Notes: generated from the sequence alone by a model not told the origin. A stretch of DNA of 64,000 nt from Paraburkholderia graminis C4D1M (GCF_000172415.1 NZ_ABLD01000003.1:1-64000); one strand, 5' to 3'. Counted from the first letter of the stretch, positions 37,312 through 47,373 are shown. A program made the numbers and translations.

Positions 37312-38133
37312 TTAATCGCCGGAGCCATTTCGAACTTCGCGAACCGGACGTCCGACACGGTCGGACGGCGCGGAATTCCTGTGATGAGCCCACTCGCGCA
37401 GCTTATCCAGTGCGCCGCCTGAATGCGGGTTAGCAAAGTGAAACAGGACGGTCGACCTGACGCTATGCGGCAGACAAGCCTGATTCGCGTGGAGCGATCG
37501 CATTCCCCAGAAAAAATACATGTTGCCTGGCTCGAGCGGTACGACGCGTGCGCCGAGCGCGCGCTGCACGCTTTCGGCTGCAAGTACCCGGCGCACCAGC
37601 GAGTTTTGCACTACCGCTTTCTCGACAAGGTTGATCACCGATGAAGAGCGGATCTTGCGCAGGTTCGGATACATCACGAGGTCGCCGCGCGGCTCGTTCG
37701 GGCCGTTTGGAATGATCAGCGGCAAGAGCGCGGTGACGACGTAGGTGTCGTAGTGGAACAGGTTTGATGCCTTGAGTCCGAGATCACCCGACAGCACCCG
37801 AAGCGCGGAGACGATATCGATGTCGGGCACGGCTCGCCCGGTGCCGCGCCGGTACAGTCCGGCGAGTATCCGGCGCAGATCAGGCGAATCACCGAATGCC
37901 GCGAGCGGCGAGGCGTCGAGCCAGGGATGGCCGGCATAGATGAAATGCTGGCGCTGATGCTTGTCCAGTTCGCGCTGGACATAATCGCTCGCCATTGCAA
38001 GTTCAACGGGTGAAAGGACATCGTGAAGTGCGCTTATGCCGACCGCGTCCATCTCACGGCTCAATGCGTCGAGGCTTTCATCGGTCACCTGCTTCAATCT
38101 GGAGTCCAGAATTTGATCGGGCGGACTTTCCAT
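37312..38133 (-). CDS. 2-oxoglutarate/Fe(II)-dioxygenase-like protein
   Basis: A 273-residue protein with the metal-binding triad of the cupin-fold dioxygenases: His127 and Asp129 in HYD, and His215 in RSLHAN, followed by Arg226 for 2-oxoglutarate. The spacing and the EPGNMYFFWG strand fit a phytanoyl-CoA-hydroxylase-like or small-molecule hydroxylase. No signal peptide is present. The neighbours are on other themes, so the substrate is unknown. Confidence 0.65.
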   Translation of the reverse strand: MESPPDQILDSRLKQVTDESLDALSREMDAVGISALHDVLSPVELAMASDYVQRELDKHQRQHFIYAGHPWLDASPLAAFGDSPDLRRILAGLYRRGTGRAVPDIDIVSALRVLSGDLGLKASNLFHYDTYVVTALLPLIIPNGPNEPRGDLVMYPNLRKIRSSSVINLVEKAVVQNSLVRRVLAAESVQRALGARVVPLEPGNMYFFWGMRSLHANQACLPHSVRSTVLFHFANPHSGGALDKLREWAHHRNSAPSDRVGRPVREVRNGSGD

Positions 38134-38586
38134 GATTCCTCACACAAGGTTGTCGCAGGATAGATACGTCGTGTTTTTTCCGAATCGTCCAATTTTGCCT
38201 ACAGTGTGTCATGCACCGACTATGAGTTATGTGCGGCGGAGCATATGGCGGTTCACGTTAAAGGACATCGCGTTCTGCGACTAGTTGTGCGCCCGTGTGC
38301 TGAAGGTTGCTTGCCAGGAGCATTCCCGCACCTTGCGCTACCGGATAGCCGGCACCGATGTTATGCACGAGGGGAATGAGATCCGGGCTCCTGAAGCCGA
38401 CAATAGTGGCGGATGTGAATTCCGTTCATAGCTCTTTCGGTTCTCGCCACACGCCGCCCGAATCGCTCGGCATATTCGCGCAAAGTATTGCGCGCCGACA
38501 CGCTCTTTTATTAGCGATACCCCGCGATGTGATCTAAGATCGAAAGAACGTGCGTGCTAAACAGCCTTCTCAATAGGAGATATCCA
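38134..38586. other. Intergenic region
   Basis: 453 bp divergent spacer between the oxygenase-like gene and the DUF4239-type gene. I see no gene or clear signal in it apart from the ribosome-binding site of the right-hand gene. Confidence 0.5.
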
Positions 38587-39351
38587 ATGGCAGCATTCGT
38601 CGATCATCCGGCGATTTTGTTTCTGGTTCTCTTTGTTTTATTCATTGCGGCAGTTGCATTCGGGGTGTTTGTCTTGCGCCGTCTATCTCCATTGCATGAA
38701 GACGAACGCGACGATTTCAGCGCTGTCCAGGGCGCCACGCTCACGTTGTTGGCTTTATTGATCGGTTTCAGTATTTCCATGGCGGTGAACCGCTATGACC
38801 AGCGAAAAGTCCTTGAAGAAGCGGAGGCTAACGCGATCGGTACGGAATTCGCGAGGGCCGATTTGACGGAGCCTGGCGTCCGTGACGAGATGAAGGCGGC
38901 ATTGCTCCAATACACCCGCTTGAGGCTGACAGAGTTTCGGACCCGCGATCACGCCGAGCGCAAACAACTCGACGGTGAACTCGCAGCGCTACAGTCGAGA
39001 TTGTGGCTGCAGGCAACCCACGTTGGAAAAAATCAGCCCACGCCCATCGGGGCGCTCGTCGTTGCGGGAATGAATGATGTGCTCAATTCGCAGGACTATT
39101 CAGAGGCCGCAAGAATCAATCATATTCCGCTCGGCGCATGGGTTTTGATGATCGTGATCGCGGTTTTCGGATGTGCGGTTCAGGGTTATGGCGCCAAAGG
39201 GAAGCGCCGTACTGCACTGCTCATGACTATTCTGCCCGTGACGATCTCATTGTCACTCGCCCTGATTGCCGACATAGACAGTCCGCGCGGCGGGATCATC
39301 CGCGTGCAACCGCAGAACCTGGCGAGGCTTCTCCAGTCGCTGGAAAAGTAA
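38587..39351 (+). CDS. DUF4239/bestrophin-like membrane protein
   Basis: A 254-residue inner-membrane protein. Two N-terminal helices (about 8-30 and 48-66, with GATLTLLALLIGFSISMAVNRYDQRK between and after) are followed by a long helical soluble part starting EEANAIGTE, and two C-terminal helices (GAWVLMIVIAVFGCAVQGYG, TILPVTISLSLALIADI). The R-x-x-L-x-x-E-A-N-A-I-G-T motif is the hallmark of the DUF4239 family, distant relatives of bestrophin channels. TAGGAGA before ATG 38587 fixes the start. Function unknown; it stands alone. Confidence 0.8.
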   Translation: MAAFVDHPAILFLVLFVLFIAAVAFGVFVLRRLSPLHEDERDDFSAVQGATLTLLALLIGFSISMAVNRYDQRKVLEEAEANAIGTEFARADLTEPGVRDEMKAALLQYTRLRLTEFRTRDHAERKQLDGELAALQSRLWLQATHVGKNQPTPIGALVVAGMNDVLNSQDYSEAARINHIPLGAWVLMIVIAVFGCAVQGYGAKGKRRTALLMTILPVTISLSLALIADIDSPRGGIIRVQPQNLARLLQSLEK

Positions 39352-39419
39352 TGGCTGGTTCTGACAGCCTGCTTATTCACATTGGAATGCGCGACAAGTA
39401 GTACCGCTTGATCATGCTA

Positions 39420-40394
39420 TTAGCTAATGCAGCCTAAACCTGAAAGCGTCGCTTCCACTGCCTCGTCGATTGGCGTATTCGGCTCGTGCCCTAACGTAGC
39501 GATCAATCGGGTGTTTTGCATCCGGACAGGCGTTTGCCACAAATAGCGCATCTCGCCCAATTCGCGAAACGTCGCATTAAACGGTGACGCGAGCTTGACG
39601 AGCGCCCACGGAAATGCGCCGACCCCCGGTTCTCGCCCCGTGCGCCGCGCCACGACTCTGCGAATGGCCGCCACGAGTTGAGTACCGTCCTCGTCCCAGT
39701 GGCCACCCATATGAAAGCGCGCGAAAGGCTCCAGCGTGTCGCGCCGCGCAAGCAGCTCGAGCATCGTATGAGCTACGTCAGGCAAATAAGACCACTGATG
39801 GCCAACCCCGCGCGCGCCCGGATAACTGATCTTTGCGACGGGCTTTCCCGGTTTGACGAGACCCTGCGAAAACCAGTTATTGCGCGCTCGCGGGCCGAAG
39901 AAATCACCCGCTCGCACAATCAACGCGCGCAACCCTTCTGTGGTCGCGCGTTGCAGCAGAGCCTCCATTTGCACGCGGATTGCGCCTTTCTTTGTCACCG
40001 GATGTTGAGGCGCATCTTCATCGAGCAGCGCAAACGCGTCCGGACCGAAGTTGTACACCGTGCCCGGCAGCACGATCGTTGCGCCTACCGCTTTCGCTGC
40101 TGCGATGGTGTTATCCAGCATCGGCAGGACAATCTGTTCCCAGCGCCTGTAGCCCGGTGGATTGACCGCATGCACGATGACCGACGCGCCTTGCGCCGCG
40201 CGTACAACGTCGGCATGGTTCATCGCGTCGCCCTGCACCCATTCGATGCCGTCCGCGCGCGGACTCAATGCACTTGACGCACTCGACGAGCGCTGCATCG
40301 CCCGTACATGCCAGCCTGCCGCAACCAGTTGCCGCGCAAGTTCCCCACCGATGCCGCCGGTCGCGCCAAGTACGAGTACCGTTTCATCTGCCAC
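39420..40394 (-). CDS. NAD(P)-dependent epimerase/dehydratase family protein
   Basis: A 324-residue extended short-chain dehydrogenase. The nucleotide-binding loop GATGGIGGELA lies at 10-20, and the catalytic region reads GTVYNFGP with no clear Tyr-x-x-x-Lys at the usual distance, as in many NAD(P)-binding sensor or reductase proteins. The AGDFFGPRARN segment is typical of the NAD-dependent epimerase/dehydratase group. It is divergent from a LysR regulator (97 bp apart), which likely controls it. Substrate unknown. Confidence 0.8.
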   Translation of the reverse strand: MADETVLVLGATGGIGGELARQLVAAGWHVRAMQRSSSASSALSPRADGIEWVQGDAMNHADVVRAAQGASVIVHAVNPPGYRRWEQIVLPMLDNTIAAAKAVGATIVLPGTVYNFGPDAFALLDEDAPQHPVTKKGAIRVQMEALLQRATTEGLRALIVRAGDFFGPRARNNWFSQGLVKPGKPVAKISYPGARGVGHQWSYLPDVAHTMLELLARRDTLEPFARFHMGGHWDEDGTQLVAAIRRVVARRTGREPGVGAFPWALVKLASPFNATFRELGEMRYLWQTPVRMQNTRLIATLGHEPNTPIDEAVEATLSGLGCIS

Positions 40395-40491
40395 GTCAGT
40401 TGCTCCATTTCGTATTTCGATGCAGCCATTCTGCGACTTTTACTGGCACAATAAAAGTAGCGAACCCCGTTGACCGGATATACGAATTTGT

Positions 40492-41379
40492 ATGGCAGAC
40501 AACATTGGTTGGGAACTGTATCGCACGCTGCTTGCGGTGCTGCAAGAGGGCTCACTGTCAGGCGCTGCGCGCGCGCTCGGCATCACGCAGCCCACGGCGG
40601 GCCGTCATATCGAAGCGCTCGAACGCGCGCTGAAAGTATCTCTATTCACGCGCTCACAAACGGGTTTGCAGCCCACCGACATCGCCCTCGCCCTGCGCCC
40701 GCACGCGGAGACGATGCAGAGCACGGCGGCATCACTGGAGCGCGCGGCGAGAAGCGACGCTGCCCAGGTGCAAGGCGCGGTGCGCGTGGCGGCGAGCGAG
40801 GTCGTCGGCGCGGAAGTGCTGCCGCCTATCATTGCGGCGCTTCGCGAGCGCTATCCGCAGCTTGTCGTCGAGCTGGTGCTGTCCAACCGCGTGGAAGATC
40901 TGCTCAAGCGCGAGGCCGATGTCGCCGTGCGCATGATGCGGCCGAAGCAGACGCAGCTCGTCGCGCGGCGCATCGGCAACATCGAACTCGGCCTGCATGC
41001 GCGGCGCGATTACCTCGCGAAACACGGAACGCCGCGCAACGCCGCCGCACTGTGGCAGCACGCGATCATCGGGTACGACAGGCCGAGCGCGTTCGTTCGC
41101 GATGCCAGCAAGGCCTTTCCAGGGTATTCGCGTGCGGGTCTGTCGATCCGCACGGACAACGACCTCGCGCAGCTCGCACTGATTCGCGCGGGTGCCGGCA
41201 TCGGTGTCTGTCAGGTCGCGCTTGCCCGTCGTGACAAGTCGCTGGTTCGCGTGCTGCCGAAGCTCGTCGCGCTACGCCTCGATACGTGGGTGACCATGCA
41301 CGAGGATCTGCGCAACAGTCCGCGTTGCCGCGCGACGTTCGATGCGCTCGTCGAAGGACTCATGGGCTATGTGCAATAA
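40492..41379 (+). CDS. LysR-family regulator
   Basis: A 295-residue protein with the LysR helix-turn-helix in residues 5-65 (LYRTLLAVLQEGSLSGAARALGITQPTAGRHIEALE) and an effector domain containing RVAASEVVGAEVLPPIIAALRERYP and a GIGVCQVALA stretch. It is transcribed away from the epimerase-family gene and probably regulates it. Effector not apparent. Confidence 0.9.
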   Translation: MADNIGWELYRTLLAVLQEGSLSGAARALGITQPTAGRHIEALERALKVSLFTRSQTGLQPTDIALALRPHAETMQSTAASLERAARSDAAQVQGAVRVAASEVVGAEVLPPIIAALRERYPQLVVELVLSNRVEDLLKREADVAVRMMRPKQTQLVARRIGNIELGLHARRDYLAKHGTPRNAAALWQHAIIGYDRPSAFVRDASKAFPGYSRAGLSIRTDNDLAQLALIRAGAGIGVCQVALARRDKSLVRVLPKLVALRLDTWVTMHEDLRNSPRCRATFDALVEGLMGYVQ

Positions 41380-41601
41380 CGGGGATTGTCGGCGCGCATG
41401 TGTGCCCACGCTGCGCGCGGTTCGGGCATTGCGTCGCAACATCGAAAATCCGATAAAGGCACGCACATCCAGGGAAAACCCGTCTTGCCTGACAACCCCA
41501 ACGACTCGCCGCTGAACGCTCGCGCAACGAGTGGCCGATTTCGTTGATGCCTTTGCCGAAAGCGAGGAGACTTGGACCTCGCCGTGAAATAACGCTGCGG
41601 T

Positions 41602-42588
41602 ATGCTGTTTCTCATGAAGAAACTTATACTCTCCGCGACAGGCGCCGTAGCTTCAATGCTTCCGTTGAGGCTGCGGCATGTTATGGCGAAGTCCCTGTTA
41701 GAGGATAGCTCGCTCACGCGGGAGTATGGCTATCTCTACCTGTCGAGCCTTTCGCGCAAGCTCAACGTTGTCCGCTTCTCCGCCGCGGGACAGTACGGCA
41801 CGATGGTTAGCAGCTCCAACGATTTGAGCATTCTGAGAAAATACGCGGAGACCGGCCGCTGGGCACCCGAACTCGCGGAGAAGTTAAAGACATTCTTTGG
41901 CGAATCCGGCGGGACTTACCTCGACATCGGCGCGAACATCGGCATGACGACCATTCCGATTGCGCAATGCAACGAGCGCGTGAAGTGCTACGCGTTCGAG
42001 CCCGAACCGGCCAACTATCGCAATCTGCTGCGCAACATTGCTGAGAACTGCCCGTCATCCAATATAGAGACGTTTCAACTCGCGCTGCACGAACGCGAAG
42101 AAGTACTGCCCTTTGAAATTGCCGACGGCAATCTGGGCGATCATCGCCTTCACATTGAAACCGGTCTCCCGGCAAAACAGAATGAAAAGAGTCGGCAGAT
42201 CATCGAGGTGCGCTGTGTCAGGCTGGACGATCTGCCAATTCATCTGACCGGCCCCGTCTTTGCCAAAATCGATACGCAGGGCGCTGAGCCTTACGTCTTC
42301 GCGGGCGGCAGCAAAACGCTTGCAGAGGCCGATGCGATTCTCGTCGAATGGTCGCCGTATCATATGGCGCGGCTAGGCGGCAATCCGGACATCGTGCTCA
42401 CGTTTCTCGAAGACCACTTCAGTCACGGCCGGATTGAAGAAACCGACGCGAAAGCGGGCAAGCACGGCCCGACTGAATCGATGAAAACGATCACAACTCG
42501 CTTGCGCGGCACGATCACGCAGTGGCGCGACGATCCGCTGAATTACGTGGACATCTACGCCACGAAGTCGCCGTCGATCGGTGGCTAG
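41602..42588 (+). CDS. FkbM-family methyltransferase
   Basis: A 328-residue SAM-dependent methyltransferase. The SAM-binding motif YLDIGANIGMTTI lies at about 111-123, followed by the acidic AFEPEPANY and the FkbM-type VFAKIDTQGAEPYVFAG segment. FkbM proteins O-methylate sugars or polyketides. The first about 30 residues are hydrophobic-basic; ATG 41602 and ATG 41617 are both possible starts. It opens the polysaccharide-type region and converges on a glycosyltransferase, so a glycan hydroxyl is the likely acceptor. Confidence 0.85.
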   Translation: MLFLMKKLILSATGAVASMLPLRLRHVMAKSLLEDSSLTREYGYLYLSSLSRKLNVVRFSAAGQYGTMVSSSNDLSILRKYAETGRWAPELAEKLKTFFGESGGTYLDIGANIGMTTIPIAQCNERVKCYAFEPEPANYRNLLRNIAENCPSSNIETFQLALHEREEVLPFEIADGNLGDHRLHIETGLPAKQNEKSRQIIEVRCVRLDDLPIHLTGPVFAKIDTQGAEPYVFAGGSKTLAEADAILVEWSPYHMARLGGNPDIVLTFLEDHFSHGRIEETDAKAGKHGPTESMKTITTRLRGTITQWRDDPLNYVDIYATKSPSIGG

Positions 42589-42612
42589 CTAGCAGGCGCC
42601 CGCGCAAAAACC

Positions 42613-43731
42613 TCACTCCGTTACCGGCTTTTCCACCGCAGCCGCCTGTCCGCCGACGGTCTCCAGATAGTGTCCGTAACGCCGGCAGCAGGTTTTCCAG
42701 CCGAACTCGTCGAGTGCCTTGCGATGACTCGCATTGTTGGCATACGTCTGCCACGACTCGTTGACCGAGCGCAGGATTGCAGGCAGTTCGCTGGCGTCGT
42801 TAAAGAGAATGACGTTGTCGAACTTCCTTGCTGCCCATTTCATGAACGGCGTCGAGCGCGCGATCAAAACCGGCACGAGTCCGATAGCCTCGAAGAACGC
42901 GCCGCTGACCAGCATCGAGTCGGCCGAGTGCGGGAGAATCAGCACATCGCTGTCGGCGATGCTTTGCGCAAACTCGGCGTCGGAGAGAAAGCGCGATTCA
43001 AGGCGCACCGCGTCTCGCAACGATCTTCTATCGATGATCTCGTTCAGCGTGGCAAGGTAAGCGTCGGTGGCGTGCCCCGCTATATGCAACTTGCAATCGG
43101 GCGGCCAGACGTCGAGCACCGCATCGATCTGCTTATACGGACGGATCACGCCGAGCATCGTATAGAGCGGCGCCGATCTTTCCGGCCTTGCATTGTGCGG
43201 CTGATGACCGGGCGAGTCCCAATACAGCGGATGAGGCAAATACTGGGCGCGGTACTGCTCCTGAAAGTCCGGCGCGTGCACCACACGGAAATCCGCAAGA
43301 CGGCGCACGAATGCAATGATCCGCATCGACAGGCGCCTGTTGAATCCCTCCGTATCGTGCACTGCCTGGTCGTGCACGAAGTACACAACCTTGGCTCGCC
43401 CAAGCAGCATCAGAGAACAATAGAAAGCAAAAAGCAGTGAGCCGCCGAAGCTCAGTTGCGCAGTGCCTTTCTGTCGCCTGAACGGCCTGTACTCGAGCCA
43501 ATGGAATACGAGAACATTTTCCGGCTTGAACAGATCGGTAAAGCCGCCCTTTAACAAGCCCTTGATGGACAACGGAGCAACATCGTAGCCGACCGACCTG
43601 TACAGATCTTTTTGAATCTCTATATAGCGGTTGGTCGGATTCGTAAAAGGACACATCAGCACGCGTTGCCGCAGCCGTTTCGTTTCATCGTTTCCGTGCG
43701 CGCTGCTGGCGTCGTGAGAAATCTGCGACAT
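42613..43731 (-). CDS. Glycosyltransferase (GT4/GT-B type)
   Basis: A 372-residue glycosyltransferase. The C-terminal half shows a GT-B donor domain: YTMLGVIRPYKQIDAVL, CKLHIAGHA, DSDVLILPHSADSMLVSGAFFEAIGLVPVLI. The E-x-x-x-x-x-x-E pattern of family 4 is only partly kept. ATG 43731 has GGAG before it and is preferred over 43767. There is no signal peptide, so it works at the cytoplasmic face on lipid-linked sugars. It is transcribed away from the secreted glycosidase-like gene. Confidence 0.82.
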   Translation of the reverse strand: MSQISHDASSAHGNDETKRLRQRVLMCPFTNPTNRYIEIQKDLYRSVGYDVAPLSIKGLLKGGFTDLFKPENVLVFHWLEYRPFRRQKGTAQLSFGGSLLFAFYCSLMLLGRAKVVYFVHDQAVHDTEGFNRRLSMRIIAFVRRLADFRVVHAPDFQEQYRAQYLPHPLYWDSPGHQPHNARPERSAPLYTMLGVIRPYKQIDAVLDVWPPDCKLHIAGHATDAYLATLNEIIDRRSLRDAVRLESRFLSDAEFAQSIADSDVLILPHSADSMLVSGAFFEAIGLVPVLIARSTPFMKWAARKFDNVILFNDASELPAILRSVNESWQTYANNASHRKALDEFGWKTCCRRYGHYLETVGGQAAAVEKPVTE

Positions 43732-44568
43732 TCGACAATCTCCGGTCAGAGTGCACTCGCGGAACAATAAGCGCGAACGTAATTCCGACGTCTTGAATTC
43801 CCGTCGTTATGAACGCTTCCAGTGAATATCGAGTGATTTAATCAGTATGTTCAGTCCAGCTTAGCATGCAAAAAACGGCATTGTGTGGCCGCAATCACCT
43901 GAAAACGCGCCAATTTGCGCCCGCGCCGCCGATTCGATGTCCGAAAGTGCGGACCGAAGACCCGCACGCCAGGTCACCTCGGATAGCCCGCAGCCGCTCC
44001 GAAAATCCGCGCGCGGCGAAAGCGGAAAAAACGACTTGCTCCTCTTGGGGTCAAAGCGCAAATAATGCAGGGCGACCAGTCCCCATACATCAGGCGAAAG
44101 CGTAATTTTTTCGGGTGAGAAGCGTTGATCGGAAACGATCCTGCTTTCTGGCGGAATACAGCTATTTTTCATTTTGAGCCGCAGCGCTTCCGGGTAAGAT
44201 CTACCCCGTTCGCAGTAACCGTCCGAAAAAATTACGCGGTCGGCTTGATCCCCGGACAAACGTTTGCGCGAGTGCGCCGTACTCACATTCGGCCGCGCGC
44301 GGCGACGTCGGTTGATTTCCTCTGTTGATTGAACCGTTGGCGCACGCGTCGTGCCCGAGCGTTCCCTGCTCGTGCGCACGTTCATTCCGGCGGCTTTAAC
44401 TGGTTGGATAAAACAACCAGCATAGCGCATTAAAAGCACTCAGATTTCCTGGACGATCAGTAGTGCCAATAAAAATAACGTTTCGAGTTTCGCAATAAGC
44501 AATTAACCAACATAAGAACACATTTTTATCTTTATTCGGGGACTTTCTCGATAGTGGAATAACTCATA
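43732..44568. other. Long divergent intergenic region
   Basis: 837 bp between the glycosyltransferase and the glycosidase-like lipoprotein gene. A 192-codon minus-strand frame exists (44439-43861) but has erratic composition and no ribosome-binding site. The last 150 bp before 44569 are AT-rich and likely hold the promoter of the right-hand gene. Confidence 0.5.
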
Positions 44569-46137
44569 ATGTTGAAACGACGGCAGTTTATTGGTGCGCT
44601 GGGCGCATTCGGCGGAAGCGTGATTTTGAGCGCCTGCGGTGGTGGCGGCGCTGAAGATGCGGGTGCAACTACTTCGACTTCTGGCGCCAGCGCGCAAAAG
44701 ACGAGCGCGACCGCAAAGAGCGCTTCTCCGAACGGCGCGGCTATGCCGCCGGCCACGTCGCTGATCGACGGCACGGGCGCGACCTGGACGCTTTCCGGCG
44801 GCGTCGCCTATCGCAATGGCGCAAAGGCCGGGAACAACTACAACGTGGTTCTCGCCATGTGCTTCAACGGCAACATCTACGTTGAAAACACGAGCGCGCA
44901 GTACTATCAGTGGACCGGCTCGACGTGGCAGGCTTCGAGCGACCCGCGCCTCGGCACGACTTCGCCGGACGGCACCACGATGCCGTCCGCATCCAGCATC
45001 ATCGACAAGACCGGCGCGGTGTGGACGCTCACCAATGGCGTCATCTCGAGAAACGGCGCCGTGGTGGGCAACAACTACGCCGTGTCGCTCGTGCTGTGGT
45101 ACGGCGGCAAGATCTATTGCCGCAATACGAGCGGACAGTTCTACGCCAATGCGGAAGTCGCCTCTCAATGGCTGCCGTGCAACGATCCGCGCACTCCCAT
45201 CGCGGCGAGCGCGGGCAGCTTCTTCGGCATGAACGGTCACTTCGATTACACGTACACGCCCGCACAGGTCGTGTCGATCCTGAAGGGCCTGGGTTGTACC
45301 AGCTACCGCGTCGGCTGCACGGCGGACCCTGCTCAACTGAATGCCGTGGTCAAGCTCGCGCAGGCCTTCCAGTCGGCCGGCATGACGCTGCTCGTTTTGC
45401 TCGATCTTGGTCTTCGCGACAGCAGCGGCAGGCTTCTGGCCGGAGAATCCGCCGCATATAACGCCACTTATGGACCCGCCTTCACGATCGCCAATACGCT
45501 GAAGCAATACGGCGTGACGTTCTATGAATGCGGCAACGAATTGACCCGCGACAGGGCCATCATCATCGATTCGACGAATGCAGGGACCAAGGCGCTCGAC
45601 TTCAACAATGCGAACTGGCCGGTGATGCGTGGCGCGATGCGCGGCATGATCGACGGCGTGAAGGCCGCACAGCCCGGCGCTAAATGCGGCGTGAACTTCT
45701 GCGTCGCGGATGTCGGTGCGTCGGATGCGCTGTGGGACGGCATGCAACCGGACGGCAGCGGCGGCTATCCGAAGGTGCGTTGGGACATCACGACGTGGCA
45801 CAACTACGAAGTCTACGGCGACATCTTCAACATCGGAACCGATGGCGCCGGTCCCGGCTTCAATTTGCCTGCCTACTGCAAAGCCAGATACGGTGTGCCG
45901 TTCTTCATCACCGAGTGGAATACGGGCCCCGAACAGGCGCAGTCGTATCGCGCGAGTTACATCACTTCGCAACTGGGTTCGTTCTACGCGGCGCGCAAGA
46001 CGCACAACATTCAGGCCGTCATGTACTACGTGCTCGATAGCGGCAACAACACGTTCGGCATTATGACGAATGGGACCGCGTTGAATCCGCCGTATGGTGC
46101 GTTCACCGCTTTCACGTCGAGCCACGTGGATAGCTGA
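44569..46137 (+). CDS. Tat-type lipoprotein, glycoside-hydrolase-like, with two N-terminal repeats
   Basis: A 522-residue exported protein. The N-terminus has RRQFIGALGAFGG and a lipobox LSAC (Cys23), which suggests Tat export and lipid anchoring. Two repeats of about 74 residues follow (54-127 and 133-207), each with P-x-G-x-x-M-P-x-A-x-S-x-I-D, TWTL/VWTL, RNG, NNY and a closing SDPR/NDPR. Residues 215-522 form a TIM-barrel-like domain with likely acid/base Glu324 (CGNEL) and nucleophile Glu449 (FFITEWNTG), as in clan GH-A. It probably trims or binds an envelope polysaccharide. Family number not certain. Confidence 0.75.
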   Translation: MLKRRQFIGALGAFGGSVILSACGGGGAEDAGATTSTSGASAQKTSATAKSASPNGAAMPPATSLIDGTGATWTLSGGVAYRNGAKAGNNYNVVLAMCFNGNIYVENTSAQYYQWTGSTWQASSDPRLGTTSPDGTTMPSASSIIDKTGAVWTLTNGVISRNGAVVGNNYAVSLVLWYGGKIYCRNTSGQFYANAEVASQWLPCNDPRTPIAASAGSFFGMNGHFDYTYTPAQVVSILKGLGCTSYRVGCTADPAQLNAVVKLAQAFQSAGMTLLVLLDLGLRDSSGRLLAGESAAYNATYGPAFTIANTLKQYGVTFYECGNELTRDRAIIIDSTNAGTKALDFNNANWPVMRGAMRGMIDGVKAAQPGAKCGVNFCVADVGASDALWDGMQPDGSGGYPKVRWDITTWHNYEVYGDIFNIGTDGAGPGFNLPAYCKARYGVPFFITEWNTGPEQAQSYRASYITSQLGSFYAARKTHNIQAVMYYVLDSGNNTFGIMTNGTALNPPYGAFTAFTSSHVDS

Positions 46138-46172
46138 TACGGCGAAATCGTCGCATCCATACTGCAAAGCTG

Positions 46173-46209
46173 GCCTTCCCGCTGCACTCCGGCGGGAGGC
46201 TATTTTTTT
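46173..46209 (+). terminator. Rho-independent terminator
   Basis: GCCTTCCCGC pairs with GCGGGAGGC (one bulged T) around a 9-base loop, followed by TATTTTTTT. It lies 35 bp after the stop of the glycosidase-like gene. Confidence 0.85.
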
Positions 46210-46348
46210 GCTTGAAACTGAGCGCAGATCAGCGTCGGCACACGCGGCCCATGCATACCGGCACGCGACGCAGGTATGCTTACTGCTCCATTGCGGCAGT
46301 AGACCGCAATGCGTCACAGCCTGTCGCTAGAGAACACGGAGAAACGCC

Positions 46349-47212
46349 ATGCGCCTTGATGATGAAGTGGAAAGCCAGAACGTCGAAGACCGGCGAGGCG
46401 GCGGTATGCGGGTAGGCGGCGGCATCGGCATCGGGACGATCGTCATCGCGCTGGCCGCGTCGTATTTCTTCGGCATTAATCCGCTGACGATCATCAACGG
46501 CGCGCAGGTGCTGCAAGGCAATGCGCCGCAGGCCAATGCACCGACCAACGCGCGCCCCGCCGACGATGCCGGCAGCCACTTCGTGCGCCGCGTGCTCGGC
46601 AACACAGAACGTACATGGCAGCACATTTTCCGCACGCAGTTCAATCAGGATTATCCGGCGCCCAAGCTCGTGCTGTTCAGCGACGCCACACCGACGGCGT
46701 GCGGCACGGGCCAGTCGGCGATGGGTCCGTTCTACTGTCCGCCCGACAGCACCGTCTACATCGACCTGTCGTTCTATCGCGAGTTGCGCGACCGCTTCGG
46801 CGCAAGCGGCGACTTCGCACAAGCCTATGTGATCGCGCATGAAGTCGGGCATCACATCCAGAAGGTGCTCGGCATCTCCGACAAGTACGAGGCCGCGCGT
46901 GCACGCATGTCGCAAGCGCGGGGCAATGCGCTGTCCGTGCGCCTCGAATTGCAGGCCGATTGTTTTGCGGGCGTATGGGCCGCGGTCGCACAGCAGATGA
47001 ACGCGAAGCTGATGGAGCCGGGCGACTTCGAGCAAGGGCTGAATGCTGCCGGCGCGATCGGCGACGACCGGTTGCAGCGGCAATCGCAAGGACGCGTGGT
47101 GCCCGAAGCATTCACGCACGGCACGAGCGAGCAGCGGCAACGGTGGCTCAGGCGCGGCATGACGAGCGGCGACATTCGCCAATGCGATACCTTCTCGGCG
47201 CAATCGCTATGA
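46349..47212 (+). CDS. Neutral zinc metallopeptidase (YpfJ family)
   Basis: A 287-residue membrane-anchored protein. One hydrophobic helix lies at about 25-43, and the zinc site HEVGHH is at 164-169 with Glu165 as catalytic acid; Glu200 in RLELQADC is the probable third ligand, giving the pattern of the YpfJ/neutral zinc metallopeptidase family. The segment between holds CGTGQSAMGPFYCPPD, also conserved. The active domain should face the periplasm. Physiological substrate unknown; it has its own terminator-flanked unit. Confidence 0.9.
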   Translation: MRLDDEVESQNVEDRRGGGMRVGGGIGIGTIVIALAASYFFGINPLTIINGAQVLQGNAPQANAPTNARPADDAGSHFVRRVLGNTERTWQHIFRTQFNQDYPAPKLVLFSDATPTACGTGQSAMGPFYCPPDSTVYIDLSFYRELRDRFGASGDFAQAYVIAHEVGHHIQKVLGISDKYEAARARMSQARGNALSVRLELQADCFAGVWAAVAQQMNAKLMEPGDFEQGLNAAGAIGDDRLQRQSQGRVVPEAFTHGTSEQRQRWLRRGMTSGDIRQCDTFSAQSL

Positions 47213-47342
47213 GTTTGAGCACCGGCTAACCAGGAAATACCCGTCGGTGCTATCCCTACAAACAAAAAACTAACATTACATTTCACTTTCGACTATAAAG
47301 GCAAGGCACGCGGTGAACAGCCTTGTCTCACTGCCTGCCCTC

Positions 47343-47373
47343 AGCCCGCCGGCCTTGCCGGCGGGCTTTTTTT
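47343..47373 (+). terminator. Rho-independent terminator
   Basis: A perfect 11-bp stem (AGCCCGCCGGC / GCCGGCGGGCT) with a 3-base loop and seven T follows the zinc metallopeptidase gene by 130 bp. Confidence 0.92.

Noticed and set aside
43861..44439. 192-codon minus-strand frame in the intergenic region
   Set aside because: No ribosome-binding site, uneven codon use and no recognisable fold; kept as intergenic.
44503..46317. 604-codon minus-strand frame
   Set aside because: Antisense to the lipoprotein glycosidase-like gene; no motif, Arg/Val/Ala/His-rich.
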